From Seonamhaeicola algicola (lineage in GTDB: Bacteria > Bacteroidota > Bacteroidia > Flavobacteriales > Flavobacteriaceae), in contig NZ_VOSC01000025.1 of the NCBI RefSeq assembly GCF_007997385.1, positions 124,292-188,291 of the forward strand: a stretch of 64,000 nt of DNA, written 5' to 3'. Each line of letters opens with the position of its first letter. Position 1 is the first letter of the stretch. Shown in pieces: positions 1 through 7,397 of the stretch. Below the pieces are notes generated by a model. The model ran no database searches. It worked only from the letters and a program-made list of their open reading frames with translations, and was not told the origin of the DNA. The translations under genes were made by a program, and so were the position numbers.

Positions 1-1535
1 AACTTTTTTACTGATTTTAGGCGATTTTTGTCATCATAAGTTATGTTATAAATTTCGGCATTTCCGTTTTGCCAAGTTTGAGTTGCGGTTATGGGTAAAT
101 TATTATTATAATTTATTTTGAAATTAAAATCGGCTCTACTAGCTATTGAAATGTTGTTAATAATATCATTATTCCAACTTAGTTTTAACTTAGTTGATTC
201 GCCAAATTTCACTTCAGTAATTGTATTGTTTTTCCATATTATAACTATATTTTGATATAAATTATCAAGCACTGGATATTTTATTTTTTGACCTGTTATT
301 CTTCCTTCAGTATCTGTAATGTAATCACCTTCAACAAAAGATGCATATTGCTTATCAGTGGCAACTATAATATTTTTCACAGTACTTATTAGGTTTTTAG
401 CAACTTTATTGTCTTTATTAATATTGCCTTCAGAATAATAAAAATTTGGATTTTTTATGGTGTTTGTTTTGGTTCCTGAGGCCGTTTGTTTAGGTGTGCT
501 TTTAGCAACAGTTTCAGTGGGCTTAATGTTGGTGCTTAAGTTTTTAGTGGTAACCTCAAAATGTCTTGTGGTTAATTCATTCTTTTTAAATTTTTCAATT
601 AACTTATCGGAAATGCTGTTAAAATATTTTCCGTCAGATTTGTCATAACCATTTTCAATTAACTTGTTAGCATATACTTTAGTTTTTTCAGGCATATCTA
701 AAAAATAAAATATTTTAGCTATGTTATAGAAACTAGCATAACGCATTTTAGCCATTTTTTTCTTTGGCCCTTGGTATTTAGAAACTACGCTTTCAAAATA
801 ATCAACTATAGGTAATACTTCAGTTTTAATATTTCCTATAGATTGGTTGTATTTCATATTTGAGAAAATACGCTTTAGGTTTTGGTAAGCTTCAGTATGT
901 TTTTGGTATTCAGGGTGTTTTTTGTTGCCCAAAATCCAGAAATGTTCTTTAGCGTTAGTGTATGGTACATAGCCATATGTGTTATTTAAAGCTTGCTCAA
1001 TTTTGTTAATTATTGCTTTTTTATGTTTTGTATTGTATTCCGCTGCTAAGCTCAATTTGTTTTTTGTAAAGTAGGTATTAGCATCCTTTTCTGAGGTGTA
1101 TTCGCTACTATTATAAGTGTCTTTCTCTGTGAATTCTGACTTATATCCATTTTCAGAGTTTTCAGAATTATTAACAACAACATTAGCCAATGTTATAAAG
1201 CTTACTTTAATAGAGTAAGTGTAGCTAGTAGATATTACATTGCCGTCTTTATCTTTTTTTTCGTGTGTATGTTTAATTATTTCTGTGTTACCTGTTTTAG
1301 TGTCATAAATTTTGTAATCAATATGCAAAGTAGCGTTGTTGTTTATTTTAGTGTAACCTTTAATTTGTATGTTTTTTTGATTTGATGAAAACGTTCTTTT
1401 ACTTTCATCTAATGTTGGTTTTAAAGGAAGTTTTACATAAGAAACATTAAAATATTCCCTGTCTAGATTTGCGTTTTGTGATAATGAGACTGAGCTAATT
1501 ATTAGTGCTATTAATAAAAGGAGTCTTGTTTTCAT
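1..1535 (-). CDS. Secreted protein of unknown function, 3' end outside window
   Basis: An open frame of 511 codons runs leftward from an ATG at 1535 and leaves the window without a stop, so the C-terminus is missing. The N-terminus is a clean signal peptide (MKTRLLLLIALIISSVSLSQ), placing the protein in the periplasm or at the cell surface. The first 170 residues are rich in beta-type, charged and Asn/Thr residues. A Lys-rich central part (near residues 170-340) looks alpha-helical. The visible end has YD-repeat-like character (pattern I-T-Y-D-x-K-N-R-P), with 'ITDTEGRITGQKIKYP' upstream. I do not recognise a named family. It stands alone: the neighbour thioredoxin gene is divergent, with 319 bases between them. 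The reading frame is certain; the function is unknown. Confidence 0.85.
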   Translation of the reverse strand, partial: MKTRLLLLIALIISSVSLSQNANLDREYFNVSYVKLPLKPTLDESKRTFSSNQKNIQIKGYTKINNNATLHIDYKIYDTKTGNTEIIKHTHEKKDKDGNVISTSYTYSIKVSFITLANVVVNNSENSENGYKSEFTEKDTYNSSEYTSEKDANTYFTKNKLSLAAEYNTKHKKAIINKIEQALNNTYGYVPYTNAKEHFWILGNKKHPEYQKHTEAYQNLKRIFSNMKYNQSIGNIKTEVLPIVDYFESVVSKYQGPKKKMAKMRYASFYNIAKIFYFLDMPEKTKVYANKLIENGYDKSDGKYFNSISDKLIEKFKKNELTTRHFEVTTKNLSTNIKPTETVAKSTPKQTASGTKTNTIKNPNFYYSEGNINKDNKVAKNLISTVKNIIVATDKQYASFVEGDYITDTEGRITGQKIKYPVLDNLYQNIVIIWKNNTITEVKFGESTKLKLSWNNDIINNISIASRADFNFKINYNNNLPITATQTWQNGNAEIYNITYDDKNRLKSVKK

Positions 1536-1782
1536 AAAAATAATTTTAGTAATTGTTGTTTTTAGTATTGGCGAATATAAAAAAAACATTTTTTTACTTT
1601 TTTAACATAAAATTGTATTAAATGGAGTTTTATGTGTTGTTTTATGTTTCAATATGTAATAAATTTGTGTGTTTAGTCTCTTTAGTAATATCTTAGCTTT
1701 TTGTTGTTAGTGTGGTGTTTTGTTTAACTTGTAAGTGTTAATAAACCCAAATAATAACGATATAAACAAAACAAATTGTTAG
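1536..1782. other. Divergent intergenic region
   Basis: This AT-rich spacer separates the divergent secreted-protein and thioredoxin genes. I see no additional gene, tRNA or clear hairpin in it. The thioredoxin promoter lies just to its right. Confidence 0.5.
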
Positions 1783-1817
1783 TTTGTAAGCTTCGGCGTT
1801 TTTTTTGACTAATTTTG
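1783..1817 (+). promoter_or_regulatory. Bacteroidota-type promoter of trxA
   Basis: A TTTG (1783-1786) is followed after 23 bases by TAATTTTG (1810-1817), matching the TAnnTTTG -7 element of the Bacteroidota housekeeping sigma factor. The thioredoxin start codon lies 37 bases downstream of it. Confidence 0.65.
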
Positions 1818-1854
1818 TAATTAAATAATTTGATAACATTTAAAAATATATATT

Positions 1855-2172
1855 ATGGCATTAGAAATAACAGATGCATCGTTTGAAGAAACAGTATTAA
1901 AAAGTGATAAACCCGTATTAGTAGATTTTTGGGCTGCTTGGTGTGGACCATGTAGAATGGTAGGGCCAATTATTGAAGAAATAAGCGGTGAGTACGAAGG
2001 TAAAGCAGTTGTTGGTAAAGTTGATGTAGATGCTAACCAAGAGTTTGCTGCTAAATACGGTGTACGTAACATACCTACGGTTTTAGTATTTAAAAACGGT
2101 GAGGTTGTAGATAGAAAAGTAGGTGTAGCTCCTAAAAACTCATACACTGAGGCTATAGACGCTGCTCTATAA
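1855..2172 (+). CDS. trxA: Thioredoxin
   Basis: This is a cytoplasmic thiol-disulfide oxidoreductase that reduces protein disulfides with electrons from thioredoxin reductase. The 105-residue length, the redox motif WCGPC (Cys30, Cys33) preceded by VDFWAAW, and the cis-proline segment NIPTVLVF are all standard for thioredoxin. There is no signal peptide, unlike the TlpA-type proteins further along the window. It is monocistronic, with its own promoter and a strong terminator right after the stop. Confidence 0.97.
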   Translation: MALEITDASFEETVLKSDKPVLVDFWAAWCGPCRMVGPIIEEISGEYEGKAVVGKVDVDANQEFAAKYGVRNIPTVLVFKNGEVVDRKVGVAPKNSYTEAIDAAL

Positions 2173-2197
2173 TACATATAGAAAAAGAAAATAGGTA

Positions 2198-2227
2198 AGG
2201 TTTGCTGTAATGGCAAACCTTTTTTTA
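2198..2227 (+). terminator. Rho-independent terminator after trxA
   Basis: Perfect 8-bp stem AGGTTTGC/GCAAACCT with a 7-base loop, followed by a run of seven T. Confidence 0.88.
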
Positions 2228-2267
2228 TTTTAGAGTAATTTTTAAAATCAAAAAACATAAAAAAACT

Positions 2268-2813
2268 ATGAGTAAAAAAGGTAAAGTACAAGATGCTATA
2301 GATGCTAAATTAATAGAAGAACGTAAAGTGTTTTTATGGGGGCAGGTTGATGATGATTCAGCTAAACATGTAATAGATCGTTTAATGTATTTAGATGCTT
2401 TAGAAACAGCTACTATTCATTTATATATTAATAGTCCTGGTGGTTATGTAACCTCAGGTTTTGCAATTTACGATTGTATAAAATCGCTAAAAAGCAGCGT
2501 ATCTACAATATGCACCGGTTTTGCCGCCTCTATGGGTTCAATAATTTTATCAGCAGGAGAAAAAGGCAAACGCTTTATACAGCCACACGCCAGAGTAATG
2601 ATTCATCAACCAAGTGGAGGTGCGCGTGGGCAAGCAAGTGATATTGAAATAACAGCCAAAGAAATTATTTTAACTAAAGAATTAAGTGCTCAAATTTTAG
2701 CTGATAATTGCGGGCAAACCTTTGAAAAAGTAATGAAAGATTTTAACAGAGACCACTGGATGGGAGCTGAAGAATCTGTTGAGTACGGTATTGTTGATGC
2801 TGTTATAAAGTAG
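2268..2813 (+). CDS. ClpP-like serine protease subunit
   Basis: This is a member of the ClpP family, whose tetradecamers degrade unfolded proteins handed over by Clp ATPases in the cytoplasm. At 181 residues it carries the full catalytic triad: Ser88 in GFAASMGS, His113 in VMIHQPSGG and Asp162 in NRDHWM. The oxyanion segment NSPGGYV is also present. It lacks the N-terminal propeptide of canonical ClpP. No clpX or trigger factor gene lies beside it, so it is probably a second, stand-alone ClpP paralogue rather than the main clpP. A DUF58 gene follows 12 bases later and may be co-transcribed. Family assignment is firm; its partner ATPase is unknown. Confidence 0.92.
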   Translation: MSKKGKVQDAIDAKLIEERKVFLWGQVDDDSAKHVIDRLMYLDALETATIHLYINSPGGYVTSGFAIYDCIKSLKSSVSTICTGFAASMGSIILSAGEKGKRFIQPHARVMIHQPSGGARGQASDIEITAKEIILTKELSAQILADNCGQTFEKVMKDFNRDHWMGAEESVEYGIVDAVIK

Positions 2814-2825
2814 AATTATTTTTAA

Positions 2826-3755
2826 ATGGATATTCGTCAAGAACTAAATAAAGCTGAAGGTTTTAAGCATATAGGGCTACTTGCCAAACAAGTAGTTGAA
2901 GGCTTTATTGCGGGTATGCACAAAAGTCCGTTTCATGGGTTTTCATCAGAGTTTGCTGAGCATAAAATATATAATAGAGGAGAAAGTACACGCCATATAG
3001 ATTGGAAGCTCTTTGCAAAAACCGATAAGCTTTACACAAAACGTTATGATGATGAAACCAATTTACGTTGCCACATCATTCTAGATAATAGTAGTTCAAT
3101 GCATTATCCTGAAATGACTCAATTTTCAATAAGTAAATTGAATAAAATAGCATTTTCAGCACTTGCCGCAGCAGCTTTAATGCAAATGCTAAAAAAACAA
3201 CGCGACGCTGTAGGTTTAAGTATTTATAGTGATGCATACAATTTTTATGCACAAGAAAAAGGCAGTGAGCGCCATCATCAAATGCTATTAAATGCTTTAA
3301 GTGAAACAGTCATTAAAAAACCTTTAAATAAACACACCGAAACCTATACCTATTTACATGAAATAGCTGAAAAAATTCATAGACGATCTATGATATTTTT
3401 ATTCACAGATATGTTTCAAACAGCTGAAGATGATGTTAAACTGTTTGAAGCGTTAAGGCATTTAAAATACAATAAACATGAAGTGGTATTGTTTCATGTT
3501 TTTGATAAAGAAAAAGAATTTGCGTTTAATTTTGATAACACACCCAAACGGTTTATTGATGTTGAAACAGGCGAATTTATAAATTTATATGCCAACACCG
3601 TAAAAGAAAATTATGTAAAAAAAGTAGAGGCTTATTTTAGTGCTTTGAAATTAAAATGCGCACAGTATAAAATAAAATATGTTGAAGCAGATATTAATAA
3701 TACGTTTAATCACATATTAACAACTTATATGGTTGAAAGGCAAAAATTTATATAA
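2826..3755 (+). CDS. DUF58 domain protein
   Basis: This 309-residue soluble protein belongs to the DUF58 family, which is often linked to MoxR AAA+ ATPases and BatA-type von Willebrand proteins in chaperone-like systems. The diagnostic DUF58 block is NRGES-x-RHIDWK, followed by a metal-site-like DNSSSM (Asp87). A later segment MIFLFTDMF resembles the second strand of a vWA fold. No signal peptide or membrane span is visible. The usual moxR partner is not adjacent here; the gene sits 12 bases behind the ClpP paralogue and is followed by a tRNA. Its precise role is not known. Confidence 0.9.
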   Translation: MDIRQELNKAEGFKHIGLLAKQVVEGFIAGMHKSPFHGFSSEFAEHKIYNRGESTRHIDWKLFAKTDKLYTKRYDDETNLRCHIILDNSSSMHYPEMTQFSISKLNKIAFSALAAAALMQMLKKQRDAVGLSIYSDAYNFYAQEKGSERHHQMLLNALSETVIKKPLNKHTETYTYLHEIAEKIHRRSMIFLFTDMFQTAEDDVKLFEALRHLKYNKHEVVLFHVFDKEKEFAFNFDNTPKRFIDVETGEFINLYANTVKENYVKKVEAYFSALKLKCAQYKIKYVEADINNTFNHILTTYMVERQKFI

Positions 3756-3836
3756 CAGCTAAAAACCTTGTAAACAGCAGGTTTTATTAGTGTTGAATTT
3801 TTATTTAAATATTTTTCAAAAAAAGATTAAAAAATG

Positions 3837-3867
3837 TTTGTGATATTTAAAAAGCCTTGTATATTTG
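3837..3867 (+). promoter_or_regulatory. Promoter of tRNA-Asp
   Basis: TTTG (3837-3840), a 19-base spacer and TATATTTG (3860-3867): a textbook Bacteroidota promoter ending 18 bases before the tRNA. Confidence 0.85.
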
Positions 3868-3885
3868 CATCCGCAATCATGCAAC

Positions 3886-3959
3886 GGTCTGGTAGTTCAG
3901 CTGGTTAGAATATCTGCCTGTCACGCAGGGGGTCGCGGGTTCGAGTCCCGTCCAGACCG
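3886..3959 (+). tRNA. tRNA-Asp (GTC)
   Basis: A 74-nt cloverleaf can be drawn. The acceptor stem is GGTCTGG/CCAGACC, the anticodon loop CTGTCAC carries anticodon GTC, and the T arm contains GGTTCGAGTCC. The discriminator base is G. The CCA end is not encoded. Confidence 0.97.
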
Positions 3960-3971
3960 CAAAAATTGCTC

Positions 3972-4001
3972 AAAAGCCTTAAGACACTTAAGGCTTTTTT
4001 T
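3972..4001 (+). terminator. Terminator after tRNA-Asp
   Basis: A 12-bp stem (AAAAGCCTTAAG / CTTAAGGCTTTT) with a 3-base loop runs into a T tract. Confidence 0.9.
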
Positions 4002-4060
4002 GGCACTTTAAAGAAGTTGTGTTGTTTTATCTCAATATAAGTTGAGGTAAAAAGGTTGAA

Positions 4061-4084
4061 GATGCTGAAATAAATTCAGCACGA
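4061..4084. repeat. Possible intergenic palindromic repeat relic
   Basis: GCTGAA-ATAAA-TTCAGC forms a small stem-loop within the unit GATGCTGAAATAAATTCAGC. It sits in a 200-base gene-free stretch with two further weak stem-loops (4031-4046; 4092-4105, the latter followed by T). It resembles a kind of short palindromic intergenic element that I recall as common in flavobacterial genomes. Only this one copy was noticed here, so the call is tentative. Confidence 0.3.
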
Positions 4085-4150
4085 AGCCAATGGAAAGCTT
4101 TCCTTTTTTCATTTTTGAAAATTGGGATGCTTTTTTGTTTGTGGTTACAG

Positions 4151-4181
4151 CAAAAAAAATGAGCTACTAATAGCTCATTTT
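4151..4181 (-). terminator. Terminator of the TlpA-cluster operon
   Basis: An 11-bp stem (AAAATGAGCTA / TAGCTCATTTT) has a 4-base loop. Read on the minus strand it is followed by a T run, and it lies 25 bases past the last gene of the operon. Confidence 0.85.
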
Positions 4182-4205
4182 AAAACTTAATATTGTTGGG
4201 GAATA

Positions 4206-5693
4206 TTAAGGAATTACTATGTATTTAAAACCATCACCTTCAGAAAAGTATAGTTTTTTCTTGTTGCTATTAAACCATTTTTGCCATTCTTTTGCAGTGC
4301 TAAAAGTTTCATTAGTATACCTTTTTAAAATGCGTTTAGCCATTTCAGTTCTGTCTTTTTTAGCTAGCATAGTAATAGCTGTTTCCAAAATTTTAATGTT
4401 GTTATTCGCTATCCCTAAAGCTTTAGCATCTTCATCTACAGCACTCCAATATGTATATCTTTCATCAGGGATAGGATAAAAATAATCCATATTCTCTTTG
4501 TAATAGTCCTCATACATTGCCCAGTTTTCTCCAAATTTTTCTTTTAAATGCTTTGGTTCATGCCTAATAGTCCATATCCTAGTTTCTTTTCTAATAGGCA
4601 TATTTAATTGCATTTTTTCTAATTCAGAAAGTTCTTTTCCTGCTGCTTTTTTAGCTTGTATTTTTTCTTTAGCTAATCGCATTTTTAAAGTGTCTTTATT
4701 TATATAATGCAACCAAGCTGCCGAACCTTCATCTGAAACTGTCCATTGGCTTTCTCTCAAATATTGTCTTAAAGGCATTCTTTTTATTTTTCGGGTAATT
4801 TGTTTAGTGCCTTTATATTTGGCTATGTAGTGTATAGCATTTATAAAAGCTAGTTTAGCGCTTTCTGTTAAATACTCAGGCGCCGCAGCAAAACCCCAAT
4901 GCAAAAAGTTTGCATGACGCCCAATAGCAGTGGCCTCTACACCTTTAGAGTTGTAACCGCCAGAAATCCACTCTGCATCTATACCATTATCAAAAGCATA
5001 ACCTGTAGATACTAAACCTATAGGCATTCCTTTACCTTCTGCATAACCTTCTGTTTGTATACGCCACATTTGTATTGTTTTATCTAAGTCTCTACCGCCA
5101 TATCTTGCCTTGTAGTTAGCAGGAGTTTCTTTGGTTTCATAAGTTATATTTACTTTGTGAGGGCTATTAAAAATTGGATGTTCTAACTTCATACCGTGTG
5201 CATGCGCATCTAAGCATAAGCAAAGATGATCAATTTTTAAATCTCTACCTTCACCTATAAATGCAGAAGGTTCACCTATCATTATAGTTGCTGCATTATA
5301 GTTTTCTGTTAAAAACTTTCTGGTGCTATAGCCTATTACTTTTCCGTTTTCATCTTTTTCATACCCACCTGCATAAGGCTTTAAATAATTATCTATAATT
5401 GTTACATCATAATCAGATGCCATTTCTTCTTTAAAATCATCTGCATAGACTACAGTAACAAATTTAAAATATTGAGTAATTAAATTTTTAAAATCGTTTG
5501 CCCTAGTTTTTCTTAATGCAACTTTGCGTTCTATGTTACTAGATAATCTTTTCTCTCTATCTGTTAATGGTTTGTATGGGTTTGTGCCTACGTATAGAAT
5601 TTTTAAATCGGACTTTTTTGTTTGACAATAGCTTAGAGGCACTAGTGCTATAATAAAAGTGAAAAGCAATAATTTATGAAGTGATTTTTTCAT
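4206..5693 (-). CDS. Secreted protein of unknown function, weak ThuA/amidotransferase-like features
   Basis: A 495-residue exported protein with a signal peptide ending at YCQ (about residue 24). The first 300 residues have an alternating strand/helix pattern: KILYVGTNPY, then YDVTIIDNY, then GRHANFLHWGFAAAPEYLT followed by AFINAIHYI. These features recall the ThuA/class I glutamine-amidotransferase-like fold, but no Cys-His catalytic pair can be assigned. A cysteine/histidine-rich segment CLCLDAHAHGMKLEH (about 158-172) could bind metal. The C-terminal 200 residues are Lys/Glu-rich and helical. It is the last gene of a tight operon, 4 bases after the DsbD-alpha-like gene. Function is unknown; a role beside the TlpA proteins is inferred from position only. 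Confidence 0.85.
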   Translation of the reverse strand: MKKSLHKLLLFTFIIALVPLSYCQTKKSDLKILYVGTNPYKPLTDREKRLSSNIERKVALRKTRANDFKNLITQYFKFVTVVYADDFKEEMASDYDVTIIDNYLKPYAGGYEKDENGKVIGYSTRKFLTENYNAATIMIGEPSAFIGEGRDLKIDHLCLCLDAHAHGMKLEHPIFNSPHKVNITYETKETPANYKARYGGRDLDKTIQMWRIQTEGYAEGKGMPIGLVSTGYAFDNGIDAEWISGGYNSKGVEATAIGRHANFLHWGFAAAPEYLTESAKLAFINAIHYIAKYKGTKQITRKIKRMPLRQYLRESQWTVSDEGSAAWLHYINKDTLKMRLAKEKIQAKKAAGKELSELEKMQLNMPIRKETRIWTIRHEPKHLKEKFGENWAMYEDYYKENMDYFYPIPDERYTYWSAVDEDAKALGIANNNIKILETAITMLAKKDRTEMAKRILKRYTNETFSTAKEWQKWFNSNKKKLYFSEGDGFKYIVIP

Positions 5694-5697
5694 ATCA

Positions 5698-6186
5698 TTA
5701 ATTTTTTAAAGTTAGTAAAACGTCTTTTTGTGTAGGCGGCAAACATATATTTGTATTGCAGGTTTGGTAAAACAAACCACACTTTATAACATTATTGTTA
5801 TAGTTTGAAGCTACTTTTATTTGCTGTTTAAACTGAATTGTACCTGTATGTACATACAATTCTCCTTTACCAGGGTAAGCTGTGGGAGTGGGGGTTTGGA
5901 GCTCCCCGAAACTTGTAACACCTTCAGGAAGTTCTAATTCTAACTTAGACTGGATGTACGGATCTTGAGGAGATACATAGGCATAAATATGATAACCTTC
6001 TAAAATTGTAGCATTAAAAATTAATGTTTTAATAGTAGAATCTTCTGTAGACTCTATGCTTGCATTAACTTTTACAGGATCTAAAGGTGTTGGCGCATCA
6101 AATTCATTGCCCGTAGTTTGTGCAACAATTGTACAGTTAATAGTAATAAAAGCTGTAAGTACTATAAAATGTTTTAAACGCATCAT
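5698..6186 (-). CDS. Free-standing DsbD N-terminal (alpha) domain, periplasmic
   Basis: This matches the N-terminal domain of the thiol:disulfide interchange protein DsbD, which passes reducing power to periplasmic thioredoxin-fold partners. The diagnostic part is near the C-terminus: a YQTCNTNICLPP segment carrying the two redox cysteines. A signal peptide (RLKHFIVLTAFITINCTIVAQ) is followed directly by the domain. The longer frame starting at 6216 would overlap the preceding gene, so the ATG at 6186 (or 6183) is preferred, giving about 162 residues. The membrane and C-terminal thioredoxin domains of full DsbD are absent, so electrons must come from another protein. It sits between a TlpA-like gene and the unknown secreted protein, with gaps of 7 and 4 bases. 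Confidence 0.85.
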   Translation of the reverse strand: MMRLKHFIVLTAFITINCTIVAQTTGNEFDAPTPLDPVKVNASIESTEDSTIKTLIFNATILEGYHIYAYVSPQDPYIQSKLELELPEGVTSFGELQTPTPTAYPGKGELYVHTGTIQFKQQIKVASNYNNNVIKCGLFYQTCNTNICLPPTQKDVLLTLKN

Positions 6187-6193
6187 TTTTATA

Positions 6194-7378
6194 TTAGCTT
6201 TTAAGTAGTTCTTCAAGCATCTTAAAGGCTTCTTCTCCGCTACCTACAAATCGTTTAATTATTTTTCCTCTTCTGTCAATTATAAACTTCGTGGGAAACC
6301 CTTGTACGTTGAACCTGTTTACAAAATTATCAGGTGTATTATTTTTATCGCTCATTAGCTGTATCCAGCCATAATTATTCTTATCTACAAAAGCTTGTAT
6401 TTTTTCTTTTGTGTCCCCAGAGTTAATACCAAGAACTACCAAATTATCTTTATGTTTTTCTTGAAATTTTTTAACTTCTGGCATTTCTGCAACACAAGGG
6501 CCACACCAAATACCCCAAAAATCTATAAGTACATATTTTCCTTTTAGGCTATTAATATCAAAAGTACCTCCATTTAACGTTGCATTCGTTTTTATGCTAG
6601 GTACAGGAGAGCCATCGGCAGTTTCTTTAATACCTTGTACTCTTGTTGCCACATCTTTATAATCTGCATATTCTGCTAAATCTGTAGATAATAAATTAAA
6701 CAATTCTTCTGCCTGCTCATTGGTAATTTGAGTACGTAACATTAAATCATTTAAATACCAAGCCGAAGACAAATCATTAGGATTATTTTTTATATGATTA
6801 ACTAAAGCATCTATAGATTTTTTAAAGATGATTTCAGATTTTTTTTCAATTTCTTCTTTTTTAGTTTCATCATCAGCATAAGTACTTTCTACGGCTAGGT
6901 TACCCATTTCGTTATACATTGGATACATAAGTTTATTTACTTTTGCTAAACCATCATTAAAAGCATCACCACTTGGGTAGGCATCAAAAAAATCTTTTGC
7001 TTCGCCTTTAATTGTAATATTTGCCCCTGGCGATGCATATACCATAATGTAACCGCATTTTACAGGGAAATAACCTCTGCCGCCTTTAGGAATTTTAGAT
7101 AGTTTTTTATCTGGTCCTTTAAATGAAGGGAACACTCGTATCATAGCTAGTTTAGATATGTTTGTGGTTAATTTAAACTTGCCATTAGTAACCACAATAG
7201 AGTCTGATGGTGTATTTCTTGTATATTCCTTATCTGGGTGCCTAAAGTATAAATTACCGTTTAATCCTTTGATTTCTCCAGTAATTGTAAATGATTTATT
7301 GTTAGTTTGAGCATTATTTTGCTTAAAACTAGTAAGTGCAATAAAGCAAACTAACACTGTTTTGTAAATATTTTTCAT
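6194..7378 (-). CDS. TlpA-like thioredoxin-fold protein (copy 5 of 5), WCGPC
   Basis: A predicted periplasmic disulfide reductase of the TlpA/ResA type. A standard signal peptide ends near QNNAQ (residue 24) with no lipobox, so this copy is probably soluble. Residues 30-110 form the beta-rich DUF4369-like domain (FTITGEIKGLNGNLYF). A helical linker follows, and residues about 260-394 are the AhpC/TSA-type thioredoxin domain with WCGPC (Cys292, Cys295) after LIDFWGI. A conserved cis-proline region GFPTKFIIDRRG is present. It differs clearly from the three central copies, which use WCVPC. The gap from the previous gene is 19 bases. Confidence 0.94.
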   Translation of the reverse strand: MKNIYKTVLVCFIALTSFKQNNAQTNNKSFTITGEIKGLNGNLYFRHPDKEYTRNTPSDSIVVTNGKFKLTTNISKLAMIRVFPSFKGPDKKLSKIPKGGRGYFPVKCGYIMVYASPGANITIKGEAKDFFDAYPSGDAFNDGLAKVNKLMYPMYNEMGNLAVESTYADDETKKEEIEKKSEIIFKKSIDALVNHIKNNPNDLSSAWYLNDLMLRTQITNEQAEELFNLLSTDLAEYADYKDVATRVQGIKETADGSPVPSIKTNATLNGGTFDINSLKGKYVLIDFWGIWCGPCVAEMPEVKKFQEKHKDNLVVLGINSGDTKEKIQAFVDKNNYGWIQLMSDKNNTPDNFVNRFNVQGFPTKFIIDRRGKIIKRFVGSGEEAFKMLEELLKS

Positions 7379-7397
7379 TTTAATTTTATTTTAATTA

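Noticed and set aside
457-648. Short plus-strand frame
   Set aside because: Antisense to the long secreted-protein frame at 1-1535, which has a proper signal peptide and a continuous reading frame.
1821-2291. 156-codon frame opposite thioredoxin
   Set aside because: Lies antisense to trxA and the start of the ClpP gene; composition is that of a shadow frame and there is no domain.
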